NCBI GenBank assembly: GCA_037042185.1
Contig: JAXQJY010000028.1
Coordinates: 124,001-188,000 of the forward strand
Direction: 5' to 3'
Length of the DNA: 64,000 nucleotides
From: Sordariomycetes sp. S80-01Y
Taxonomy: Eukaryota > Ascomycota > Sordariomycetes
Shown here: positions 10,906-22,513 of the stretch, piece after piece
Position numbering within the stretch: the first letter of the stretch is position 1
Layout of the letters: each line of letters begins with the position of its first letter
Position numbers and translations under genes: made by a program
The notes under the pieces: generated by a model
Seen by the model: only the letters and a program-made list of their open reading frames with translations
Database searches by the model: none
Told to the model about the DNA's origin: nothing

Positions 10906-13900
10906 ATGGCGTTCGACCCCGAGAAGCAAGACCACGGAAGCGTCCGCTCCAGCGCCTCTTCAGCAACCCTCAATGGCGCTCGTCAAACACCTACAGCATT
11001 GGAAAAGAAGGATGCCCCTGCAGCAGGGGCCGGTAACCCTGATGAGGCAGTTGATCCCATGAGTCTGCTGCCCCAGGAGGAGGCCGACATCCTAAGAGCA
11101 CAGATCGAGACACCGGATCGCAAATATGGTCTCAACTCGGTGTATCGCTACGCCACAAGAAACGACTTGATCATTATGTTCGTTGCCTCGCTGGCATCAG
11201 CAGGATCTGGTGCCGCGCTGCCCTGCATGACCATCATCTTCTCCGGTCTGCAGGGTGTCTTCCAGAAGTATCTCGCTCTGGGCACCATGACCTTCAGCGA
11301 GTTCAACGACGAGATGACCAAGTACGTCATCTACTTCATCTACTTGGCTATTGGTACTTTCGTCGCGTCCTACATCTCGACGGTCGGCTTCATCTACGTC
11401 GGCGAGCACATCACTGGCAAGATCCGGCAAAAGTACCTCGAGAGCTGTCTCCGACAGAACATTGGTTTCTTCGACAAGCTCGGTGCTGGTGAGGTAACGA
11501 CCCGCATCACCGCCGACGCGACTATCATCCAGGATGGTATTTCCGAGAAGGTTGGCCTTTTCATTTCCGCCATCGCGACCTTCCTGACTGGTTTCCTCAT
11601 TGGTTTCATCAAGTCTTGGAAGCTCACGCTGATCCTCTCGTCGACCGTCGTCGCCCTCTTCATCAACACCAGTCTCTGGACCAAGTACATGGTCAAGTTC
11701 AGTGGACCTACCATGATTGCCTTCGCTCAGGGTGGTAGCTTGGCCGACGAGGTCATCGGGTCGATCCGCGTTGCCCTCGCCTTCGGTACCCAAGACCGCC
11801 TTGCCTCTCAGTATGATACTCACCTCGCGACCTCGCAGAAGTGGGGTATCAAGCTCAAGGTTGCAGTCGCCATGATGCTGGCTGGCATCATGTCCATCCT
11901 GTATCTCAACTATGGTCTAGCCTTCTGGCAGGGCTCTACATTCCTTGCCCGCGGCGACCTCCCTCTTCCCGATGTCATCAACACTTTGATGGCTGTCATG
12001 GTCGGTGCCTTCAACATGGGTACTATCGGACCTTACTTCCAGGCTTTCACCTCGGCCATCGCCGCCGCTTCGAAGATGCTCAACACCATCGACCGTGAGA
12101 CTCCTCTCGACGGCATGACTGACGAGGGCGAGAAGATCCCCAACCTGAAGGGTCACATCACCCTCCAGAACATCAAGCACATCTACCCTTCGCGTCCCGA
12201 AGTCACTGTCATGGACGACGTCTCCCTCGAAGTGCCCGCTGGCAAGGTCACTGCCCTTGTCGGCGCCTCTGGATCTGGCAAGAGTACAATTGTCGGTCTG
12301 GTTGAACGCTTCTACGACCCTGTCGCTGGTCGCGTTCTGATTGACGGCTACGACGTCAACTCTCTTAACCTCCGCTGGCTGCGTCAGCAGATTGCCTTGG
12401 TAGGACAGGAGCCTTCGCTGTTCGCTGTTTCCATCTACGATAACATCCGCTACGGCCTGATCGGCACTGAGTACGAGGACGCCAATGAGACGAAGCAGCG
12501 TGAGCTTATCATGGATGCAGCTCGCCAGGCGAATGCTCACGAGTTCATCTCTCAGCTGCCTGAGAGCTATGAAACCAACGTCGGCTCCCGCGGCTTCCTT
12601 CTTTCCGGTGGACAGAAGCAGCGAATTGCGATTGCTCGCGCCATCGTCTCCAACCCTAAGATTCTTCTTCTTGACGAGGCTACTTCTGCCCTCGATACCA
12701 AGTCTGAGGGTGTTGTGCAAGCCGCCCTGGAGAACGCCTCCGAGGGCCGCACCACCATCACTATCGCCCACCGTCTGTCTACTGTCCGGGATGCCTATAA
12801 CATCATTGTCATGTCTGAGGGCAAGATCGTCGAGCAGGGTAACCACACTCAGCTCCTGAACAAGAAGGGGGCTTACTACAACCTCGTCTCCGCCCAGAAG
12901 ATTGAGGATGAGACCAAGCAGACCACTGAGCTTCTTGAGGAGCCACTCGACGAGGAAGAGGAGATGCTCATCCGCCGCATGTCTCGCTACAAGAACGTTG
13001 GTGGCTTCTACACTGACCCTCAAGATGTCGCCGAGAACATGTCCTCGCGTCTTCGCCGCACTTCGACCGCTGGTGGCGCCATGAGCCGCCGCAAGTCTGC
13101 TTCGTCCATGGCCATGGCCAAGCGTGGTCCCATCACCGAGGAAGAGCCCACCTACACTCTCTGGACGCTGATTAAGTTCATTGCTTCGTTCAACAAGACC
13201 GAATGGCACTGGATGTTGATTGGTGTCTTCTTCTCCATCCTTGCTGGTGGTGCCAACCCTGTCCAAGCTGGTATGTCACTTATCCCAATCGCTTCAAGTC
13301 TCGTTTGCTAACATCTCTCAGTGTTCTTTGCCAAGCAAATCACCGTCCTCTCGCCCATTGAGGCCCCTGGCGTTGATCGCTGGGCTATCCAGGACAAGTC
13401 CGACTTCTGGTCTCTCATGTACCTGATGCTCGGTATTGTCCAGTTCATCTCCTACGCAGTCCAGGGTTACGCCTTTGCTATCTGCTCTGAGCTTTTGGTC
13501 CGCCGCGTCCGCCAGCAGTGCTTCCAGTCCATTCTGCGTCAGGACGTGAGCTATTTCGACCAGGACAAGAACAACGCAGGTGCCCTCACCGCCTTCTTGT
13601 CCGTCGAGACTACCCAGGTTGCTGGCATCTCCGGCGTCACCTTGGGAACCATGATGATCTCGATCACCAACATTGTCGGTGGTCTCGCTACTGCGCTTGC
13701 CATCGGTTGGAAGCTGTCGCTCGTCTGCTTGTGCGCTGTGCCCATCGTCCTCGCCTGCGGTTTCTTCCGTGCCTGGATGCTCTCAGCTTACCAGCAGCGT
13801 GCCGCCGGTGCTTACGCTGAATCTGCCTCCTTTGCCGCCGAGAACATCTCGTCCATGAAGACTGTCGCTTCGCTCACACGCGAAGCTCAGGTCAACGAGC

Positions 13901-14985
13901 AATATCGCAAGGAGCTGGAGATCCAGCAGAGGAAGTCCCTGATCTCCGTTCTCAAGTCGAGCATCCTGTTCGCCGCCTCGCAGTCCGTCATGTTCCTTTG
14001 CTTCGCTCTCGGCTTCTGGTATGGTGGCCGCCTCCTGGCTAGAATGGAGTACACCATGTTCCAGTTCTTCGTCTGTTTCATGGGTATCATCTTCGGTGCC
14101 CAGTCCGCTGGAACCTTCTTCTCCTTCGCTCCCGACATGGCCAAGGCCAAGCAGTCCGCTGTGTCCCTGAAGCGCCTGTTCGAGCGCAAGCCTGCCATCG
14201 ACACCTGGGAGCCCGAGGGCCGCAGCCTGTCCCGCATCCAAGGTCACGTTGAGTTCCGCAACGTCCACTTCCGTTACCCTACCCGCCCTGAGCAGCCGGT
14301 CCTCCGCGGTCTCAACCTCAAGGTCGAGCCTGGCCAGTATGTCGCGCTCGTTGGTGCTTCGGGTTGCGGAAAATCCACCACCATTGGTTTGATGGAGCGT
14401 TTCTATGATCCTCTTGTTGGTCAGCTCCTCGTCGACGGTCAGGATGTCAGCCAGCTCAACGTCAATGACTACCGGTCGCACATGGCCCTCGTCTCGCAAG
14501 AGCCTACCCTCTACCAGGGCACCATCCGCGAGAACATTGTCATGGGCAGCAACCTCGACGATGTTTCCGAGGAGGCCATCGAGGTTGCTTGCCGTGAAGC
14601 CAACATATACGACTTCATCTGCTCTCTGCCCGATGGCTTCAACACCATCGTCGGTAACAAGGGCGGTCTCCTCTCCGGTGGTCAGAAGCAGCGCATCGCC
14701 ATCGCCCGCGCTCTCGTCCGCTCGCCCAAGATCCTCCTCCTCGACGAAGCCACGTCGGCCCTGGACTCCGAGTCCGAGCACGTCGTGCAGGCAGCCCTCG
14801 ACCGGGCCGCCAAGGGCCGCACAACCATCACCATCGCGCACCGTCTCAGCACCATCCAGAACGCCGATGTCATCTACGTCTTCGACGCGGGTCGCATCGT
14901 GGAGAGCGGAACACATTCGGAGCTCATGGCTGAGAATGGCCGGTACGCGGAGTTGGTCAGGTTACAGAGCCTCGACAAGAAATAA
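10906..14985 (+). CDS. ABC-B full transporter (P-glycoprotein/MDR type)
   Basis: Two exons, 10906-13270 and 13322-14985, with a 51 bp intron (gtatgt..ctcag, phase 1), give 1342 aa. The architecture is (TMD-NBD)x2, the usual full-length ABC-B. NBD1 has Walker A GASGSGKST near residue 452, signature LSGGQKQR near 565, Walker B LLLDEATSALD near 585 and the switch His in IAHRLST. NBD2 has GASGCGKST near 1133, LSGGQKQR near 1238 and LLLDEATSALD near 1258. Both catalytic Glu residues are present, so both sites look active. The N-terminus and the NBD1-TMD2 linker (RRMSRYKN, RRKSASS) are hydrophilic and Ser/Arg-rich, which suits phosphorylation. Known relatives (S. pombe Pmd1, Aspergillus Mdr1) export hydrophobic drugs; the substrate cannot be read from sequence. 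Confidence 0.95.
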
Positions 14986-16934
14986 GCGCTGTGATTCTTA
15001 TACATTGTTTTCCTAATTTGTTTTGCCGGCGGCGTCCGATATGAAATTTCTTGGGATATCCTACGGCTGGAAATGGTCACTAGCCTACGTTTGCATGACG
15101 AGAATCAGTGAGACGATTTCTCTGCTTAGATATGAGGAGTTAGATAGGCTTGATATTGTACGTATCGATGAGAAACGCAGACATTCAACTTCAACATTCC
15201 CGACCTCGTGGTCTGTGCACAATGCTCACGAGCGAGTTCTTCATTTGGTGTCTTCCTGAAAGGAGCCGTGGAGGATCGTTGGACGGCTGCAGGTCATCGT
15301 AGTCCCTGGTCGTGGGTGACATATCCTTGTTCCTCAACATGACATGTCTGCCGCTCTGGTCTGCAAATTCGGTCCTGCATGCCACGAGTGCCTACCCGAA
15401 CCTCGCGGACTTTTGTTCACAACGAGCAATTGCCTGTGAACCTTGGGGAGCAGCCAGACGTAGTGTGATGTGGTGACGGTCACGCATGGCCACCTGCGAC
15501 CTGCGGCGCCTCACCTGTGCTAGTCCCGCCACCGTCGGCACCGCGCTCAGCCTCCTGTGCTGCGACACTGGTGGTGCCGCGCTGCTGGAGCCTCTCGTCT
15601 CCCCCTCGTATTATCCTGTCCTGCTGCTTCTCGCTTCTCCGGGGTGGGAACGGCTCGGCAGATGAGCCCTGGGAGCTGATTCGACGGGGCTACGGGCGAG
15701 ATATTGGCAGGCTGCATTGGGGTTGCTGACAGTGAGGGACGGCAGACGGATACGGAAATGCTGGTGTGCTCGTGGACTCGTGGACGAGAGTGACAGCACG
15801 AAGTAGAAAGATGCACCCCTGAAAGACGAGGGTCGAGACCGCCGGGAGACTCGTTCGGCGGACGGACAGGGGAGCAGCTGCAGGGGAGGGCGGGTGCTTA
15901 TTGGTTGGTTTTTGGAGGAATTGGCGTGCATCGTCGTGGATTTGCACTGGAGGCTCATTTGCGCTCGAGGCTCGAGGCGGTAGTTTGGCGCTTCGCCATG
16001 GCACTTTTTATAAGGTTGAAATAGACATCATGAGAGCAGAAGTATTGACCGACGTCCCACGACCTCAGTCGAACTTACGCTTGACGGTCGGGAAGTGGAT
16101 GGGTCCCGCTGCGGGAGACCTTCACGCTGGGCCCACCTGTGCCTGTGTGCCAGTGCCTGTGCAGTGGGCTTCTGGGGAACCTTCTGTACCGTGCATAAGG
16201 CGCGTCGACGAGGAGTAAGCACAGCCTTGTCGCAGGTATAGCTGATGTCGAAGCAAATGCGCAAAGATTACTCACTGGAGCAGCTGAGGAGAAAGCACAT
16301 GCCTGGTGGTTGAAAAGACTGCAGTGAATCACAGGTGGCCGCGAAATAATATTGCATCTCTCCGCTGCGGCGTGGCTTGGCACCATCGACCCAGGCGGGC
16401 AGCACCGGCAGGGGTCAGGCCTTGGCGGGCGCCGTCCGAGCTGCCGGTTGGCCTCTGTCCCCCAAATCTCTCCGGGCGGGAGCCCACTGTAGAGCCCAGA
16501 CCTGCATCTCAGCCTTTCGGCCTCTACTATTATTCCTACTCTGTCTCTCCCTCGTGCCCATCTCCGCCTCTTCCTACTCCTCAGCCTCGCCCAATTCCGT
16601 TGTCGATCTTTTCGACGTGCCACTCGTTTGTAACTGCCATCCAGAGCCTCGAGCTCGAGCAGAGGCTGCTCGGCTCCTCCGACCCATCACGTCAATCCAC
16701 TCAAGCCAGCTTGTCCCTCAGCTGCGCCAGCTCCCGACGAGCACCACGAACACGACCTCAAACATCGTCTCCACGCCCGCGCTCTGGAGGCTTGCCTTTG
16801 CGACACGCCTCTGTACCACTTCGCGCCAATCAATTGCAACCCGACGACAGCCCGCGTTCCGATAGTAGCGGTGCTACAGATCACGGCGTCGTGTCTCGCA
16901 TTGAGTCTTGTCTCACCACCAACCGCGGTCAAAC
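14986..16934. other. Intergenic region and probable long 5' leader of the DUF7729 gene
   Basis: About 1.95 kb without a convincing gene. The 16500-16930 stretch is C/T-rich with many Ser/Pro/Arg codons in any frame, typical of a fungal 5' leader. Long open frames here lack any recognisable pattern. Confidence 0.5.
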
Positions 16935-18239
16935 ATGGCATCCCGCTCGAGCGGCATGAGACACCAGAGCCCGAGGGCCCACCTGGCCTTCGGTGTCTTT
17001 GCGCTCTTTGCCGCCCTGGGTTCGACGGCGAGAGCTCTCGAGGAGCCTCACCCAGTGTCAGTCACAGTTGCGGCTGACTTGCTCGACATGCCGTCAAGCC
17101 TGGTGGTTGATCAAAGTCCGCCTCCCACGGCGGCGGCCCAAGTCGACATGATGATGCAGCCAGGACACGAACTGCGTTTGCGGAACCGACACCTGCACAG
17201 GCGGCAGAAGGACGGCGAGGACGATGAGGGGAGCAGCACAAAGGGTGGTGCCGCCGACAAGACCAAGACTGCAGATGACGAGAAGGAGACGAAATCATCA
17301 GACGAAGAGGACGAGGAAGGCGAGGACGGAAAGTCGAGCAAAACCATCGCGCCAACCAAGACGCTCTCCGAAGACCCCGACGACATCGCCACCCGCTCAC
17401 TATCCGTTGCCCCATCTGCGTCCCCTACCGAGAGCGAAGAGCCCGACGAGGATACGCCACTACCGGAGCCTTTTGATGGTACCCCTAGCACGGATTTCGT
17501 CAGCGTGGGCGGCGACGAGTCTTGCCCGAACTACGTCAGCGCTCTTCTCAACAGCGAGACGTTCAAGAACTGCTACCCCTTGTCCATGATGCTCTTCGTA
17601 AGTCTCCCCGTGCAGTTACACATGACCGTTGACTGACAAGCCTAGACATCTTCGTCCTTCTTTGATGCCAAAAAGCAACTCACCAGCCTGGTCCGCGTTC
17701 TGGATGCGACATGCGACGCCGAAGTCGAATCTTGCGCCAACTTCATGAGCACGGCCGCCCAGAATTTGACGGCCGAGGCAAACTGCAAGGAGGAGTACGA
17801 CGACGGAGTACGGCACGTCATGGATGCCTACAAAGGCCTCATGAACTACCAGGTCATCTACACGGCCACCTGTCTCGAAGACCCGGACACGGACATGTAC
17901 TGCTTCGCCAACGCTGTTACCAACTCGTCTAACTCGTCCGACACCTACGTCTACTCCCTGCCCTACGATCTGGAGCTGCCGGGATCGTCGACGCCGACGT
18001 GCAACTGGTGCAACAAGGAGACGATGGGAATCTTCCACGCTGCCGCGGCAAACCGGGATCTGCTCATCTCGAACACGTACGAGGAGGCTGCTCGCCAGTT
18101 TAACAACCTGTGCGACGTCGACTACGTTAACGGAACATTGCCCGAGGCAATCGAGTCGAGCGGACCCTTCATCTTCCCACCACGGCTCTTCATGACTGGC
18201 ACGCTCCTTGCCGCAGGCGCTATGGGCTGGTTCTGGTGA
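16935..18239 (+). CDS. DUF7729 domain protein, probably GPI-anchored
   Basis: Two exons, 16935-17597 and 17646-18239, with a 48 bp phase-0 intron, give 418 aa from the first ATG (MASRSSG). A signal sequence (LAFGVFALFAALGSTARA) is followed by an acidic low-complexity stretch of about 130 residues rich in D, E, K and S. The conserved region starts at DESCPNYVSALLNSETFKNC and continues through SSSFFDAKKQLTSLVRVLDATC, ESCANFM, TATCLEDPD, YCFANAVTNSS, PTCNWCNKETM and YEEAARQFNNLC, which I recognise as the fungal DUF7729 pattern with many paired cysteines. The C-terminus (LFMTGTLLAAGAMGWFW) is a hydrophobic tail fitting a GPI signal. Function unknown; a cell-surface location is inferred. Confidence 0.88.
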
Positions 18240-18964
18240 GCTGTGACCGCGCCGCTATCTGTTCTTCTCTTTTCACCACACCTTGATACCCTAGCCCTCG
18301 TCGGCACGCTTCTCACACTACATCTATTCACGATTTACACATACCAACGCACATGAATTTCCTATTCTGGTCTGGATAATTGGACCTCCCAGGTATGAAC
18401 GGAGGGAAAAATAAACAAGCACGAGGAAGCGCGGCGCATATCGTTTGGATACTACCGGCGCCTTGATATGTACATGTATTGCATTCTTCTGGGAAAAGTT
18501 GGCCATGGTCACGACGGAATTCGGTTTGCCCCTGTTGGGCTTTTGGATGGCTTCCTCGATACGTAATTTAATATAATAGGAGATCGAACACGCTCCACCA
18601 TGACTTGTCTTGCCGCCGCTTCTCACTGAAGAGTCACTTGGTATCTTCCTCCACCTCTAACGTGAGGGGGCACAGTCGCTTAGACTAGGTCTGAAACATC
18701 AATCTTAAGTGCTCGGCTCGTGATTTAGCTTCAGAAGCCTCTTGGGGAAGCGACCCTCACAGTCCATAAATATAGGTTGTCGAGTTCTATGCTAGCTAAG
18801 TAGTCGGTACAACTGTCAGGTCTTTAGCTATCTCAACATGCCTCCCTTACGTCAAATATTGCTCCCAAAACATCGTAAAGCTTCCTTTTCTTCTGCCTCT
18901 TCCTAATCTACAGCTCGCCAGTAATTTCAGGTATTATCCGCGACAGTGTCTCCTCGCAACACTC
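18240..18964. other. Intergenic region between convergent DUF7729 and MaoC genes
   Basis: 3' flanking DNA of both genes. No further feature seen. Confidence 0.5.
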
Positions 18965-20067
18965 TCAGATCTTGCTCTGGACCTTGCCAGACCGCATCAC
19001 AGCCCGCCCATCCGCCAGACACGGCTTCCCAGTCCCCGCCACTACGGCCCTCCACCGCAGCTCATCGCAGCCGTCCGCCGTGCTCCCTACCTTCCAGACC
19101 TCGACCTCGACCCTGTCTCCTGGCTTCACCGGGCCGGCGAAGCGCGCCGACATCTCGCGGAAGCTCGCCGCCTCGCCGGCCCCGAGCCTCCGGACCAGGT
19201 CGTGGGCGATGCGGTTGTAGGCGTAGACGCCGTGCATGATGATGCCCCCGTAGCCCATGCGCTCCCCGAACTCTGGGGTCGCGTGCAGCGGGTTGTAGTC
19301 GCCGTTCAGGCTGCCTACCGTGAGCGTGGCTCGGTGCAAAGAGGGTCGGGGGGACTGCCTACCGGTACAGATGTGCCGCTTCCTCGGTGATTTCTATGGC
19401 AAAGGAGAGATCCGGCTGCTTCCCTTCAGGCGGAGGGTATTTCTGCGTTGGTGGTCCTCTTGGGCCGCCCCAGCCTCCTTGGCCAACGTAGAAAAGACTG
19501 CCGATGTTGTGGGCGTACTCTTCGCCAGTGGCGGTATCAACCAGGACGTCAATGGACCTGACCACGGTGCCGGCCTTGCCCTTGTCGTAAACCCCCAGCA
19601 CCTTGGAGCGGAACTCGAAGTCCCGTCCCTCGGACGTGACCGGGAGCGGCCTCAAGATCCGAATCGTGCGGTCACCGTCCACGAGCCGTCTGGGATCGAG
19701 GGTCGGAACACCTGGGATCTCCACAGCCCCCTGCGTAGCGTAGAAGTCAATAACCTCCTGCGTGTTGAGCTTGAATACTGTAAAGAAAACATCAGCTAAG
19801 TCCAACCTCCCTAAGACAGTCCAGCCTAGGTGATGCCATACCCAGACCTAGGGGCAGGGTAGGGAACGCCGCAAAGCCCCTGTCGTTTTCCTGGGCGCCG
19901 CATGTCAGTCGTGGATACAGGTTGTTGACTCTGGAGAGGATGCTCACATAGACGAACTGCGGCTCGTCGGCTCTGCAGCCGATACTCAGGTTGAAGAGCA
20001 GGACGTCGCGCTTCAGCCAGGAGACTTTGCGCGCGGGAAATTCGTGACCGACGCCGGGTTGTGCCAT
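18965..20067 (-). CDS. MaoC-like enoyl-CoA hydratase, peroxisomal type
   Basis: Three exons on the minus strand: 20067-19842, 19777-19363 and 19310-18965, with introns of 64 and 52 bp, give 328 aa. The N-terminal half is the inactive hot-dog domain typical of the family (FPARKVSWLKRDVLLFNLSIG). The C-terminal half carries the hydratase-2 motif: LYR, then LNGDYNPLHATPEFGERMGYGG with IMHG after it, where Asp and His are the catalytic residues. The protein ends in SKI, a variant PTS1 peroxisome signal. The family matches the hydratase part of fungal peroxisomal Fox2, here as a stand-alone protein. Likely role: hydration of trans-2-enoyl-CoA in fatty-acid or side-chain oxidation. No pathway partners lie next to it. 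Confidence 0.9.
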
Positions 20068-20783
20068 CGTGGCTGCGCGAGGCGAAGTGTAAGGAGATCC
20101 GACGCTGGCTCGCCGGGGCTAGCTTTCTGAGAACAGCCGGTGTAGGAATGAAGAGGCTCCTTGTGCGATTGAAAGGGTTGAACGCTAGAATAGAGCACGA
20201 GTGAGTGGTTGCGGACTTTGTTGGAAGCCTCGGCATTTGATCCGTACCCACTCCGGCCCCGGCCCGGATCTGATAAGATTATCTCGGATGAACAGAGCAC
20301 TAAATTGTGATGTAATTTAGCTGGTCTGAGATTTGGCGGCTCTTTCATGGCCGCAATATTTAGTGCCCCTCTATATTGTGCTTTGCGACTTCAAGACAGT
20401 GCTACAGATGTCTCGGATGTATCATTAGCGCGCCCTTGACAAGCTAAGAGCCCGAGCTTGGTGCAGATTCCGTTGCCCGAGCATCGTGGGAATCTGATGC
20501 GTCTTGCGACATACCTACGAAGGGTTTCTAGCTTGCCTTTGACTCTATCTTCTGGTCTCGCGGGTCATGAATCACTCTGAGGCTGTGAAGACTGGTGTAT
20601 GAGAGTAAAGACTATCATTATTGCTAGTTGGCGCCCGCTGTTCGTTTCTATATTAGTCGCCGGGTCCGTAATAAAGATGGACCGTATAACCACCACTCAA
20701 CTACTGCATCCCTAGCTCGATCAACACATTAATATGCCAGCCACCGCCTTCGGCTAAATCACCCATATCCGCCCGTCATCCAC
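20068..20783. other. Intergenic region upstream of the MaoC gene
   Basis: About 0.7 kb with the promoter of the MaoC gene and the 3' flank of the repeat protein gene. No clear motif seen. Confidence 0.5.
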
Positions 20784-22513
20784 TCAAAACATCGCAAGAA
20801 CACCGCCAACGGCAGCCATGAGTGCGACCGGCACCCCATTGCGTCCCACGCCGCCGGTAGGCTTTGCGCTGGGCTGCTCACCCTCTTCCTCGCCGGTGGG
20901 CTTCGGACACCCAGATGAACACTCACCCTCCTCGTACGAGGTCTCGGTGGCGTAGTACGTCTTGGTCACGTCCGACCCAGAGATCTTGGTGGTTTGGGTT
21001 ACAGCATAGACATTCTCCTTGGTTACGTAGTCGACGTCTGTCTTGATGTAGGTCTTTCCAGGGGTCGAAACCGTCTTGATGTAAGTCTTTGGAATGGCAG
21101 TCTCAACGACCTCCGTGGTGGTGTGGGTGAGGGTCGTTTCAGCGCCGCCCACGGTAACGACCTTGGTGACGGGGTAAACGGACGTGTAGGTCTCGTACGC
21201 GACGTCAGTTTCATAGATAGTGGTAGGCTTGCCGTACTCTGTCTTGTGGACATATGAGGGAATGGCGGTCTCGTAGACCTTGGTAGTCTTGTACGTAACG
21301 GTCTTCTCCTCGCCATTGACGGTCGTCACCTTTGTCACCGGATACACCGACGTGTAGGTCGAGTATGCGACGTCAGTCTTGTAGAGAGTCGTGGGTGTCT
21401 CATACTCTGTCTTGTGGACGTACGACGGGATAGCTGTCTCGTAGACCTTGGTGGTGGTGTATGTGATCGTTTTCTCCTCACCCTCGACCGTAGTGACCTT
21501 GGTGACGGGGTAAACTGATGTGTATGTCGAATATGCGACGTCCGTCTCGTAGAGAGTGGTGGGTTTTTCATACTCTGTCTCGTGGACATACGAGGGAATG
21601 GCTGTCTCATAGACCTTGGTGGTGGTGTAGGTAATTGTTTTCTCCTTGCCCTCAACGGTCGTGACTTTGGTGACGGGATAGACTGACGTGTATGTCGAGT
21701 AGGCCACGTCGGTTTCGTAGACAGTGGTAGGCTTTTCATACTCTGTCTCGTGGACGTACGAGGGAACGGCAGTCTCGTAGACTTTGGTGGTCGTGTAGGT
21801 GACTGTTTGTTCCTCGCCCTCGAGAGTCGTAACCTTGGTGACAGGGTAGACTTTGGTGATGGTTTCGTAAACAACGTCTTTCTCTGTTTGAGTGACATCC
21901 TTTCCTGGCTTGGTCTCGTAGACTGTCGTGGGCACCTGTGTCACAACGGTGCTGGTCTCCGTGTAGGTTGTGACGTAGGTCTCCGTGGGGCCGTAGACGG
22001 TTTTTGTGGTAGGGCAAAGGGTAGTGTAGGTCACCTCGACCTCAGTGGTTGCAGGCTTAGTCACGACCGGACCAGGGACAGTGGTGACTTTTCCACAGTC
22101 ATAGCAGTCCGTGACGGTCATGGTAGACGTTGTCCATTCAGTGATGCAGTATGTCCTGTGGAGTCAGAGCACGGCTACGGAATGAAATTTGGAAAGACTT
22201 ACGTTCCCTTCTCTGTGTATGTAGAGGTGACTGGACAGGTAGTGACCGTCGTGTAAGTGGTGAGAGTCTTGGTGTCTTCGTAGTCGTAGTCGTCTTCGTA
22301 GTCGTAGTCTTTCTCGTAATCCTTCTCGTAATCCTTCTCGTAATCCTTCTCGTAATCCTTCTCGTAATCCTTCTCGTAGTCCTTCTCGTAGTCCTTCTCG
22401 TAGTCCTTCTCGTAGTCCTTCTCGTAGCCCATCTCGTAGCCCTTGTCACGCTGCTGGAGTGGAGTGGCGGCAGCGAGGCCGAAGACGGCAAGGAGGGGGA
22501 TGAAGGCCTTCAT
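20784..22513 (-). CDS. Repeat-rich GPI-anchored cell wall protein
   Basis: Two exons, 22513-22203 and 22155-20784, with a 47 bp intron (gtaagt..cacag), give 560 aa. The order of parts is: signal peptide (MKAFIPLLAVFGLAAA), a tyrosine/acid-rich block of ten YEKD tetrapeptides followed by YDYEDD, a short Cys-containing Thr-rich unit (TTCPVTSTYT, DCYDCGKVTTVPG, TTLCPTTKTV), then five 56-residue repeats beginning VYPVTKVTTVEG and containing YETAIPSYVH and YSTYTS. A CSSGCPKPTG segment and a Ser/Thr-poor linker lead to a hydrophobic tail (VALMAAVGGVLAMF) typical of a GPI signal. The Thr/Ser/Val/Tyr-rich repeats resemble fungal adhesins and wall proteins. Function is inferred only from this design. 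Confidence 0.85.
21012..21851 (-). repeat. Five tandem 168-bp coding repeats
   Basis: Equivalent Val codons of the VYPVTK motif fall at 21851, 21683, 21515, 21347 and 21179, an exact 168-base period. A degraded sixth unit (VYAVTQT) follows. Units 2-4 are the most similar to one another, which suggests recent exchange between copies. Confidence 0.92.
22307..22426 (-). repeat. Ten tandem 12-bp units encoding YEKD
   Basis: Plus-strand units have the form NtccttctcgtaR with few differences, so the array is a coding minisatellite prone to copy-number change. Units near 22318-22366 use aat/atc versions and those nearer 22426 use agt/gtc versions, showing two sub-blocks. Confidence 0.93.

Noticed and set aside
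16306-16959. 217-codon plus-strand open frame
   Set aside because: Low-complexity Ser/Pro/Arg composition in a C/T-rich stretch just before the DUF7729 start. It is probably 5' leader.
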